Source of the DNA: Bryobacterales bacterium
Lineage (GTDB): Bacteria; Acidobacteriota; Terriglobia; Bryobacterales; Bryobacteraceae
Direction of reading: 5' to 3'
Length of the DNA: 6,123 nt
Assembly: GCA_003142355.1 (NCBI GenBank)
Contig: PLMF01000113.1
Location: forward strand, 1 to 6,123
Of the stretch, positions 1 to 5,532 are shown piece by piece. Made by a program: the position numbers and the translations under genes. Numbering within the stretch: position 1 is the stretch's first letter; each line of letters begins with the position of its first letter. Below the pieces are notes generated by a model, which was given only the letters and a program-made list of their open reading frames with translations, ran no database searches and had not been told where the DNA came from.

Positions 1-20
1 TACCGGACCTATTTTCTGAA

Positions 21-1574
21 TTAGGCCAGGCCCATCTTGGCCAGCAGCGTCTGGAAGCGCGGGTCGCCGCGGATGCCGTCGTAGATAGGCATCCCAGGCA
101 TGTACATGACGCCCGGATCACGCGCGTCGATGGCCTTCTCCAGCCACTCGAAGACGCGCTCATCCCCAACTCCCATATACGCCCAAGCCATGCTTAAGGG
201 TGAGAGTGAAGCGGTGCGGGCCGAATCGAGCACGCGCGCAAAACACTGCTGGGCTTCATCGGCGCGGCCCAGTAAACCGTACACCACGCACATTCCGGCC
301 TCAACCACGGGCGCCGCACAGATCTCGGCGGCGAGCCTGCCCTCGGCGACTGCCTCATCGCCTCTTCCTTGGAAAATCAGAGCCGTGCAGAGCATCCAGC
401 GCGGCCACCAGAGAGCCGGTGCAAGCTCCACCGCCGTCCGGCCCTCTTCAGCCGCGCTGTCGTATTCGCGCGCGACGATCAGCGCCAGAGCGAGATGCGT
501 ATGCAGGAAGGACGAGAGCGGGTCGAGCGCGACGGCGTGCCTGAGCTCCTCCACGGCCTCGGCGATCCGAAGCCTGGGCCCCAGGAAGTACCAGGCGTGC
601 CGCGCGAGAACAGTGCTGGAACCGGGGCTGAATTCGAAGGCGCGTTCGAATGAGCGCTCGGCGGAAGCCCAATCGTATTCCAGAAAGCAATCCAGAGTTC
701 CCAGAAGTGCGTACGCCTCGCCCAGCCGGTCGTTCAACGACAGCGCTTTGAGAAGGGCTTGCTTGGCCCGCCTGACCTCGGCCGGCGGCAGCAGAAGGAA
801 TTGCGCGGCCTCGAAGAGCAATTGAGCGAGCGCCACGTAGGGCAGGGGGAAATGCGGGTCGCGGGCGATGGCCGTCTCAAAGCACTGGCGTGCGCCGGCG
901 ATGGCTTCCGGCGTATACCGCATTCCGAGGCACCGCCCCTTGAGCCACAGGCCGTAAGCTTCCAGGTCGTCCGTCATCCGCTCGACCAGGGGAGCCGGCG
1001 CCAGGTGGACTTTGAGAGCCAGCGCGATAGAGCGCGCGAGCTCGTCCTGAATGGCGAAGATGTCGGAGAGCTCGCGGTCGTAGGATTCGCTCCAAAGATG
1101 GAAGCCGTCGGCGGTGCTGACAAGCTGAGCTGAAACGCGAACGCGATTGTGCTGCGTGCGGATGCTGCCTTCTAGCAGCGCCGCCGCCCCCAGCCGCGCG
1201 CCGATCTCGCGCACGTCCTGCTCCTTGGAACGAAACGCGAACGAGGAAGTGCGCGCCGTCACGCGGAGGCCGGGAATGCGCATGAGCGCATTGATGACCT
1301 CGTCGGCCAGGCCGTCGCCGAAATACTCGCTCTCCTTGTCCGCGGTGAGGTTCACAAAGGGCAGCACGGCCACCGAGGCGGGCTCCCGATCCTCGGCCGG
1401 ACTGGTCCGCAACCAGGCGTCCAACTCGAAGGGGAGAGCGTAGACGCGGGGCTTGTCGCCGCCCGGCAACCGGTGCACGGGGAGGTGGCGCTCGCTTTCC
1501 CACCGCTGCACCGTCCGCAGATCGCGGCCCAGGTAAGCTGCAATGTCCTTCCAGGAGTCCAGGCGTTCGCCCAC
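21..1574 (-). CDS. HTH / TolB-like / TPR one-component transcriptional regulator
   Basis: Predicted cytoplasmic regulator of 517 residues. Residues 5-35 form a MerR/excisionase-like helix-turn-helix (LDSWKDIAAYLGRDLRTVQRWE, then LPVHR), followed by a short wing ending near residue 56. Residues 67-184 (SVAVLPFVNLTADKESEYFGDGLADEV... to LLEGSIR... and LWSESYDREL) resemble the TolB N-terminal-like domain seen in CadC/adenylate-cyclase-type regulators. From about 205 to the end are TPR-like helical repeats (for example ARQCFETAIARDPHFPLPYVALAQL). No membrane segment separates the domains, unlike CadC. The start is a GTG at 1574, chosen because GGAGGT (1580-1585) lies 5 nt upstream and the conserved HTH begins at residue 5. 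An ATG at 1601 and a TTG at 1628 in the same frame lack a comparable ribosome-binding site and would add a low-complexity Arg/Ala leader. The stop is TAA. The gene is divergent from the secreted protein at 1713, a possible target. The domain architecture is recalled as common in Acidobacteriota; ligand and regulon are unknown. Confidence 0.85.
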   Translation of the reverse strand: MGERLDSWKDIAAYLGRDLRTVQRWESERHLPVHRLPGGDKPRVYALPFELDAWLRTSPAEDREPASVAVLPFVNLTADKESEYFGDGLADEVINALMRIPGLRVTARTSSFAFRSKEQDVREIGARLGAAALLEGSIRTQHNRVRVSAQLVSTADGFHLWSESYDRELSDIFAIQDELARSIALALKVHLAPAPLVERMTDDLEAYGLWLKGRCLGMRYTPEAIAGARQCFETAIARDPHFPLPYVALAQLLFEAAQFLLLPPAEVRRAKQALLKALSLNDRLGEAYALLGTLDCFLEYDWASAERSFERAFEFSPGSSTVLARHAWYFLGPRLRIAEAVEELRHAVALDPLSSFLHTHLALALIVAREYDSAAEEGRTAVELAPALWWPRWMLCTALIFQGRGDEAVAEGRLAAEICAAPVVEAGMCVVYGLLGRADEAQQCFARVLDSARTASLSPLSMAWAYMGVGDERVFEWLEKAIDARDPGVMYMPGMPIYDGIRGDPRFQTLLAKMGLA

Positions 1575-1579
1575 GCGGC

Positions 1580-1585
1580 ACCTCC
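1580..1585 (-). promoter_or_regulatory. Shine-Dalgarno site that decides the regulator start
   Basis: On the minus strand GGAGGT is followed by a 5-nt spacer (GCCGC) and then GTG at 1574. This near-perfect anti-16S match at workable spacing favours the GTG over the upstream ATG at 1601 and TTG at 1628. Confidence 0.7.
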
Positions 1586-1610
1586 GCGCCGAACCGAGCA
1601 TGGTAGCAGA

Positions 1611-1646
1611 CGCGGCGAAACGCGGCAATACGCGTCAATCGCGGCC
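1611..1646. repeat. Tandem 10-bp direct repeats in a divergent promoter region; candidate operator
   Basis: Three consecutive 10-bp units, CGCGGCGAAA (1611-1620), CGCGGCAATA (1621-1630) and CGCGTCAATC (1631-1640), are followed by a partial fourth, CGCGGCC, one base out of phase (1640-1646). The array is flanked by an 8-bp inverted repeat, GACGCGGC (1609-1616) and GCCGCGTC (1647-1654), whose left arm overlaps the first unit. The period is close to one DNA helical turn, and the array lies in the 138-bp gap between the regulator and the divergent secreted-protein gene. Binding of the regulator here is inference. In GC-rich DNA such CG-rich words can also arise by chance. Confidence 0.4.
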
Positions 1647-1712
1647 GCCGCGTCCCACCGTCTTGTCCGCAAGCGCCGCCGGTTTTACTGTTGTCTGCGA
1701 AAGGAGTTTTCT

Positions 1713-2198
1713 ATGAAACGAGTGATACTGTTAGTCCTGGCGCTGTCCGCGGTGGCGGCGGCACAGACGGCTTGCGACCTGAGTTCGATCGCCGGAACCT
1801 ATGCCGTGTCGTACATCGGCTGGATGAGCGTGGCACAGCCGGGAGGCACGATGGTGACGCTGCCTGGCACCATCGTCGGTGTGATCTCGATCGGTTTTGA
1901 TGGCAAGCTGAGCGGTGGCGGCACAACCTCCGCGGCCGGCATGGGGCCGCCGGCGGACTGGGACATTTTCGGAACCGCCACGGTCAACTCCGACTGCACC
2001 GGCACGCTGAAAATGACGCCAAAACCGAGAGCCGGCGGACCTGCCGGGACCCAAACCGACCGGTTCGTCTTCAACAGCCACGACAGGTCGCTCCTCACTA
2101 CCATCGTGGACCTGGCCCAGGGCGGCCAAGTCTTTTACCCGGCCATCAGCGGAACCTGGAAGCAGATTTCCTGGATGCCAAAAACCGCGGCTTGGTGA
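1713..2198 (+). CDS. Small secreted protein of unknown function
   Basis: A 161-residue protein not recognised as a named family. Residues 1-17 are a signal peptide: MKR, a hydrophobic stretch VILLVLALSAV, then AAA before Gln18, a plausible signal peptidase I site. Cys21 is preceded by QTA, which is not a lipobox, so a lipoprotein is unlikely. The mature part is rich in Gly, Thr and short hydrophobic strands (IAGTYAVSYIG, GTIVGVISIGFDGKLSGGG, FGTATVNSDCTGTLKM, TDRFVFNS, YPAISGTWKQI), suggesting a small beta-sandwich or barrel, possibly lipocalin-like. Cys21 and Cys95 could form a disulfide in the periplasm. The start ATG has AAAGGAG at 1700-1706 with a 6-nt spacer; a longer in-frame extension back to 1473 would run through the promoter region and over the regulator gene and is not credible. 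It is divergent from the regulator and convergent with the reductase. A weak -35/-10 pair (TTGTCC at 1663, TTTACT at 1684) is possible but unconvincing. The role is unknown. Confidence 0.8.
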   Translation: MKRVILLVLALSAVAAAQTACDLSSIAGTYAVSYIGWMSVAQPGGTMVTLPGTIVGVISIGFDGKLSGGGTTSAAGMGPPADWDIFGTATVNSDCTGTLKMTPKPRAGGPAGTQTDRFVFNSHDRSLLTTIVDLAQGGQVFYPAISGTWKQISWMPKTAAW

Positions 2199-2204
2199 GG
2201 CGCG

Positions 2205-2242
2205 GTGGGGCGGCGCCGTGCCTGCCAGCCGGGCTGCCCCAC
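2205..2242. repeat. Short inverted repeat between convergent genes; possible bidirectional terminator
   Basis: GTGGGGCGGC (2205-2214) faces GCTGCCCCAC (2233-2242). In plus-strand RNA this gives a 10-bp stem with one G-U pair and an 18-nt loop. It fills the space between the stop codons at 2198 and 2244, so it is placed to end transcription from both sides. Neither side has a T-run, so it is not a classical intrinsic terminator. The outer 7 bp (GTGGGGC/GCCCCAC) match the termini of the larger four-hairpin element at 3974-4061, so it may be a reduced or decayed relative of that repeat. Confidence 0.55.
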
Positions 2243-2243
2243 T

Positions 2244-3131
2244 CTACGCGTTCAGGTGCGTGTTGATGCGCTCGATGGCCTCGTCGATCTCGGCCGGGCT
2301 CTTGTACCCGATGGTCACCGCATCCATGACGCCAAGGCCCATTACGTATTTGATCGAGGCGTCGCGGTCTTCGGGCGTGGTGAAACGGCCCTCGCCCATG
2401 ATCTTCATGCCGAGCACGCCGGTGCCCTGGCCGTGAATCTCGCGGATGTGAGTCGTCACCTCCGGGACGTCGCCAGGCGTCTGAGCGTCGCCGCGAATGT
2501 TGTCCATCATGGTGCCATTGTGGTTGATGCGCAGCAGGGCCACATCCAGCCACTTGGCGTCCGGACAGGTGCGCAGCGGCACCAAGCCATGGACGGAAGC
2601 GCCGTGAGCCAGAACAATCTTCTTCTGCTTGGCTGCGGAGAGCGCATCGCGGGTTGACTCCCTCTCTTGCGCCCAGCCGGCCGTGCGGATGCCGTGCAAC
2701 AGCACAATGTCGATGTAGTCGGAGCTCAGGGCGGTGCGCAGCTTGTCGATGGAGGCCGCGGGGTCGGGCTGCCGCGGGCCCATCTTGGTCATGAGCCGGT
2801 AGGAGTCGCGCGGAATTCCCTTCAAGGCAGCGGCCAGCATCTCGGGCATCCCGACATAGGAATCGGCGGTTTCGAAGAACCGGATGCCGCGGTCGTAGGC
2901 GTGCCGGACGAGACGCGTGAACTCGTCCTGCCCGAGCTGCCGCTGGATGCTTCCGCCGCGCGTGCCGGTGCCGAAAGCCAGGCGGGTCACTTTGACCCCG
3001 GAGTTGCCCAGCGTCACCCAGTCCGTGGCGGAGCGTTTGGTGGCTGCCGCGGTGAGCGCCCCTCCCGATGCCGCAACCGCCGTAACGGCCACGGTGCTCT
3101 TCAAGAAATCGCGTCTGGTAAATTGAGACAT
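2244..3131 (-). CDS. Tat-exported aldo/keto reductase family protein
   Basis: A 295-residue NAD(P)-dependent oxidoreductase of the aldo/keto reductase TIM-barrel type. It opens with a twin-arginine signal, TRRDFLK at residues 5-11, a hydrophobic segment (STVAVTAVAASGGALTAAA), and no obvious processed domain before the barrel starts near 38 (WVTLGNSGVKVTRLAFGTG). Family signatures follow: GIRFFETADSYVG at 82-94, MTKMG at 114-118, and DYIDIVLLHGI at 138-148; a C-terminal IGYKSPAEIDEAIERIN closes the barrel. The usual catalytic residues map to Tyr92, Lys116 and His146, but the position normally Asp (in D-T-A-x-x-Y) is Glu87. The start ATG has GGAGGG just upstream on the minus strand. It lies 44 bp downstream of a secreted-protein gene on the same strand. 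The Tat signal suggests export with bound cofactor; many such Acidobacteriota proteins are annotated this way, so the signal could also serve as a membrane anchor. The substrate is unknown. Confidence 0.88.
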   Translation of the reverse strand: MSQFTRRDFLKSTVAVTAVAASGGALTAAATKRSATDWVTLGNSGVKVTRLAFGTGTRGGSIQRQLGQDEFTRLVRHAYDRGIRFFETADSYVGMPEMLAAALKGIPRDSYRLMTKMGPRQPDPAASIDKLRTALSSDYIDIVLLHGIRTAGWAQERESTRDALSAAKQKKIVLAHGASVHGLVPLRTCPDAKWLDVALLRINHNGTMMDNIRGDAQTPGDVPEVTTHIREIHGQGTGVLGMKIMGEGRFTTPEDRDASIKYVMGLGVMDAVTIGYKSPAEIDEAIERINTHLNA

Positions 3132-3160
3132 CTTCCCTCCAGTTGGTGGATCTGGTGTCT

Positions 3161-3166
3161 AGTATA
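3161..3166 (-). promoter_or_regulatory. Possible -10 element upstream of the aldo/keto reductase
   Basis: On the minus strand TATACT (5 of 6 matches to TATAAT) sits about 29 nt upstream of the reductase ATG, in the 44-bp gap after the preceding gene. No convincing -35 hexamer lies at the right distance. It would let the reductase be expressed apart from the upstream gene, but it is a weak call. Confidence 0.25.
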
Positions 3167-3175
3167 TCCCGGTTT

Positions 3176-3949
3176 CTACTTTGCCGCCTGGATCGCGAAA
3201 TCCCAGGTCTGGATGTTCAGCTTGCCCTCGCTGTACTCGATCACCGCGTATTCGCCCGGCTCGAAGGGCTGCTTGGGCCAGATCTTGTAAAGGCCATCGG
3301 CGAGTTGCTTCTGGAAGGTCTCCACCATGGTGGGTTCTTCCACTACCTCCTTGGTGACCGGCATAAAGGTGAGGTTCTCGACGATTCGCACGGCGCCTTT
3401 GGAGGTGAGTTTGGCGATGCCGAAGCGCTCGGTCTCGGCAAGCTGGATGTAGAGCTCCTGCTCGGGGTTGGTGAAGACGTTGGGCGAGTGCGCTCCGCTC
3501 AATTCCAGGGTGCCCTTGCCAGGGACCATGGGAATGGGCGAGAGGGCTTTCAGAATGGACCGGCCTTTGTTGGTGTGGACGGTGGATTCAGCAACCTTGA
3601 TGACCCTGGCTTGGTTGCCTTCCAGCCAGTAGACACCGGGATCCTGCGGAATGCGGCTGGTTTCCCTGGCCAAATCGCGTTCCGCTTTTTCCTCTTCGGC
3701 CACCGCTTGAGAGTCTATTTCCGACTGGGCCTGGCGTTCGGCGACCTCGGCTTGGGTGCGCTTCAGGTCCACCAGATCCAGGGGGATATCTTCCCACTGG
3801 CTTCGCTCGAGGCTGTAAAAGTGCACGTTGTTCGATTGCACTTGGTATTCACGGACAACATGATAGCTGCCATTTTTCAAGTACAACTTGAGGTTTGCCG
3901 CCCAGACCGTGAAGACCAGCAACAGAAGCGCCGGCAGGTACTTGCGCAT
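3176..3949 (-). CDS. Secreted protein with a charged helical segment, function unknown
   Basis: A 257-residue protein with a signal peptide (MRKYLPALLLLVFTVWAA, probable cleavage after Ala18). The mature N-terminus, NLKLYLKNGSYHVVREYQVQ (19-38), then VHFYSLERSQWEDIPLDLVDLKR (42-64), matches a pattern recalled from hypothetical proteins of Acidobacteriota. Residues 64-99 are very rich in Glu, Gln, Ala and Arg and are probably a long helix or coiled coil. After PGVYWLEGNQ (104-113) comes a beta-rich C-terminal part containing PGEYAVIEYSEGKLNIQTWDFAI near the end. The protein has no cysteine in its mature part and no catalytic motif that I can name. The ATG at 3949 is chosen because it starts the signal peptide; a longer frame reaching 4081 would translate the hairpin repeat. 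There is no clear ribosome-binding site. It lies 44 bp upstream of the reductase on the same strand, so co-transcription is possible. Confidence 0.8.
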   Translation of the reverse strand: MRKYLPALLLLVFTVWAANLKLYLKNGSYHVVREYQVQSNNVHFYSLERSQWEDIPLDLVDLKRTQAEVAERQAQSEIDSQAVAEEEKAERDLARETSRIPQDPGVYWLEGNQARVIKVAESTVHTNKGRSILKALSPIPMVPGKGTLELSGAHSPNVFTNPEQELYIQLAETERFGIAKLTSKGAVRIVENLTFMPVTKEVVEEPTMVETFQKQLADGLYKIWPKQPFEPGEYAVIEYSEGKLNIQTWDFAIQAAK

Positions 3950-3973
3950 GTGTCTAGAGAATACTGTAGCGCA

Positions 3974-4061
3974 GTGGGGCAGGTTGGAAACCTGCGGCGG
4001 GTTGGCAACCCGCCAGTGGCGCCGGTAACCAACCGGCGCGCAGCTTGCCAAGCTGCCCCAC
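3974..4061. repeat. 88-bp palindromic four-hairpin (cloverleaf-like) intergenic element
   Basis: A closing stem GTGGG (3974-3978)/CCCAC (4057-4061) encloses four hairpins: arm 1 at 3979-3995 (7-bp stem, 3-nt loop), arm 2 at 3996-4014 (8-bp stem, 3-nt loop), arm 3 at 4019-4039 (8-bp stem, 5-nt loop), and arm 4 at 4040-4056 (7-bp stem, 3-nt loop), with AGTG at 4015-4018 as the centre. Arms 1 and 4 are inverted copies of each other, as are arms 2 and 3. Differences between copies fall mostly as paired G-C to C-G swaps that keep the stems. Every arm carries TTGG around its loop, in plus orientation in arms 1-2 and minus in arms 3-4. It resembles REP/BIME or MITE-like non-autonomous repeats; no transposase is present. 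It sits between divergent genes, 24 bp upstream of one start and 40 bp upstream of the other. Confidence 0.8.
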
Positions 4062-4101
4062 AGCAAGACCACCCGCGCCACCTGCTAAACTTCTTAGTTT
4101 C

Positions 4102-5532
4102 ATGAAGCTGTCGATCCTGATGCCGGTCTACAACGAGCGCACCGTTGTGGAACGTTGTATCTCGCAGGTTCTGACGGCCCCCTTGCCTGAGAACATGGAG
4201 CGGGAACTGGTGATCGTCGACGACTGCTCGACCGACGGCACGTACGACATTCTCCGGCGCCTGGCTGCAGAATTCCCGCAAATCCGCCTCTTCCGGCATG
4301 AACGGAACCGGGGGAAAGGCGCCGCTGTGCGCACCGCAATCCAGGAAGCGTCCGGCGATTTCGCGTTGATCCAGGATGCCGATCTGGAGTACGATCCCTC
4401 CGAATATTCGCGTCTTCTTCGGCCGCTGCTGGACGGCCACGCCGACGCCGTCTTCGGGTCCCGGTACATGGCCGGCGAGCAGGCCCGCGTCCTGCCGTTC
4501 TGGCATTCCATGATCAATAAGGGCCTCACGCTGATTTCCAACATGTTCTGCAACCTCAACCTCACGGACATGGAAACCTGCTACAAGGTCTTTCGCACGG
4601 ACCTCCTCAAGAGCATCCCCATCCGCTCCGACCGGTTTGGCTTCGAGCCGGAAATCGTCATGAAGAGCGCCAAGCGGAAGCTGCGTATCTACGAAGTGCC
4701 CATCAGCTATCACGGCCGCACCTATGAAGAAGGCAAAAAGATCGGCTGGAAGGACGGGTTAAGAGCGCTCGCCGTTATCTTCAAGTTTTGGCTCATCGAC
4801 GACCTCTATGCCGCCCCCTATGGCCGCGGCGTTCTCAACAATCTCACCGGCACACCCCAGTATCTGAGCTGGCTTGCGCGCAAGCTCCGGCCGCACATTG
4901 GCGATGAAGTCCTGGAGGTGGGCGCGGGAATCGGGAACATCGCCGGAAGGCTCATGGCGAGACGGATGCTCTACATGGCCGCGGAGAAAGATCCGCTGCA
5001 TCTCCACGCGCTGCGCAACCGCTTTCTGCGCACGCCCAACGTGGCCGTCGAGCGCCTCGACCCCGAAGTTCCGGCGGACCTGGCCGGCCTGGAAGGCCGC
5101 TTCGATACCGTGCTTTGCCTGAATGTGCTCGAGTACCTGGACGACCCCGGCCGCGTGCTGGATTCTCTGCGCTCCACCCTGAAGCCGAATGGCGTGCTGG
5201 TGGTGCTGGTGCCCTGCGGCCCGCGTTTGTTCGGGACCCTCGATCGAAGCCTGGGGCACAAGCGGCGTTACAGCTCACCGCAAGCGCGCCAATTGCTCGA
5301 ATCCCATGGCTTCGCGGTGGACACCGCCCGTAGTTTCAACAAAGTCGGCGCGCCGCCATGGTGGGCGTATAGCCGGCTGTTCGGTTCCAGGAATATCAAC
5401 CGGCTGGTGTTGAAGATTTTCGACAAAACCGTGTGGATCTGGAGGCGGCTGGACGGGCTGATGCCGTGGCCGGGTCTCTCTCTCATCATCGTGGCGCGCA
5501 AACGGGGCGGCATAAGTGGGAATGCAAGCTGA
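4102..5532 (+). CDS. Bifunctional GT2 glycosyltransferase / class I SAM-dependent methyltransferase
   Basis: A 476-residue fusion. Residues 1-235 are a DPM1-like family 2 glycosyltransferase: LSILMPVYNE (3-12), the nucleotide-sugar site VDDCSTDGT (39-47), NRGKGAAVRT (69-78), the metal-binding DxD region QDADLEYDP (91-99), GSRY (119-122), TDMETCYK (155-162), FGFEPEI (179-185) and EVPISYHGRTYEEGKKIGWKDG starting at 198. Residues 245-470 are a Rossmann methyltransferase: SAM motif VLEVGAGIGNI (270-280), acidic Glu295, FDTVLCLNVLEYLDD (334-348), PNGVLVVLVP (362-371) and LGHKRRY (384-390). No transmembrane helix is evident, so it is probably cytoplasmic or membrane-peripheral. It likely transfers a sugar to a lipid or glycan carrier and methylates a related product; the exact substrates are not visible. 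The ATG is chosen because it directly begins the GT2 fold; an upstream TTG at 4045 lies inside the hairpin repeat. No strong ribosome-binding site is seen. It overlaps the kinase gene by 11 nt, indicating coupling. Confidence 0.9.
   Translation: MKLSILMPVYNERTVVERCISQVLTAPLPENMERELVIVDDCSTDGTYDILRRLAAEFPQIRLFRHERNRGKGAAVRTAIQEASGDFALIQDADLEYDPSEYSRLLRPLLDGHADAVFGSRYMAGEQARVLPFWHSMINKGLTLISNMFCNLNLTDMETCYKVFRTDLLKSIPIRSDRFGFEPEIVMKSAKRKLRIYEVPISYHGRTYEEGKKIGWKDGLRALAVIFKFWLIDDLYAAPYGRGVLNNLTGTPQYLSWLARKLRPHIGDEVLEVGAGIGNIAGRLMARRMLYMAAEKDPLHLHALRNRFLRTPNVAVERLDPEVPADLAGLEGRFDTVLCLNVLEYLDDPGRVLDSLRSTLKPNGVLVVLVPCGPRLFGTLDRSLGHKRRYSSPQARQLLESHGFAVDTARSFNKVGAPPWWAYSRLFGSRNINRLVLKIFDKTVWIWRRLDGLMPWPGLSLIIVARKRGGISGNAS

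Noticed and set aside
877..1638. Alternative minus-strand frame of 253 codons inside the regulator
   Set aside because: Its Arg/Ala/Gly-rich translation is typical of a shifted frame, while the regulator frame carries HTH, TolB-like and TPR patterns.
1663..1689. Sigma70-like promoter (TTGTCC and TTTACT) for the small secreted protein
   Set aside because: Each hexamer matches only 4 of 6 bases and the spacer is 15 bp, so it is not strong enough to list as a feature.
3974..4061. tRNA or tmRNA-like reading of the cloverleaf
   Set aside because: The arms are near-identical inverted copies with 3-5-nt loops; there is no 7-nt anticodon loop, no TTC-containing T-arm and no acceptor stem of 7 bp.
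4087..4100. Small inverted repeat AAACT-TCTT-AGTTT just before the glycosyltransferase ATG
   Set aside because: A 5-bp A/T-rich stem this short is expected by chance, though it could influence initiation; nothing else supports an operator.
3143..4105. Long plus-strand open frame opposite the 3176-3949 gene
   Set aside because: It is antisense to a gene with a signal peptide and plausible folded composition, runs through the hairpin element, and its own translation shows no domain or ribosome-binding site. High GC content produces such frames.
3877..4713. Minus-strand open frame of 278 codons opposite the glycosyltransferase start
   Set aside because: It covers the reverse of clear GT2 motifs and the hairpin repeat and has no recognisable domain of its own.
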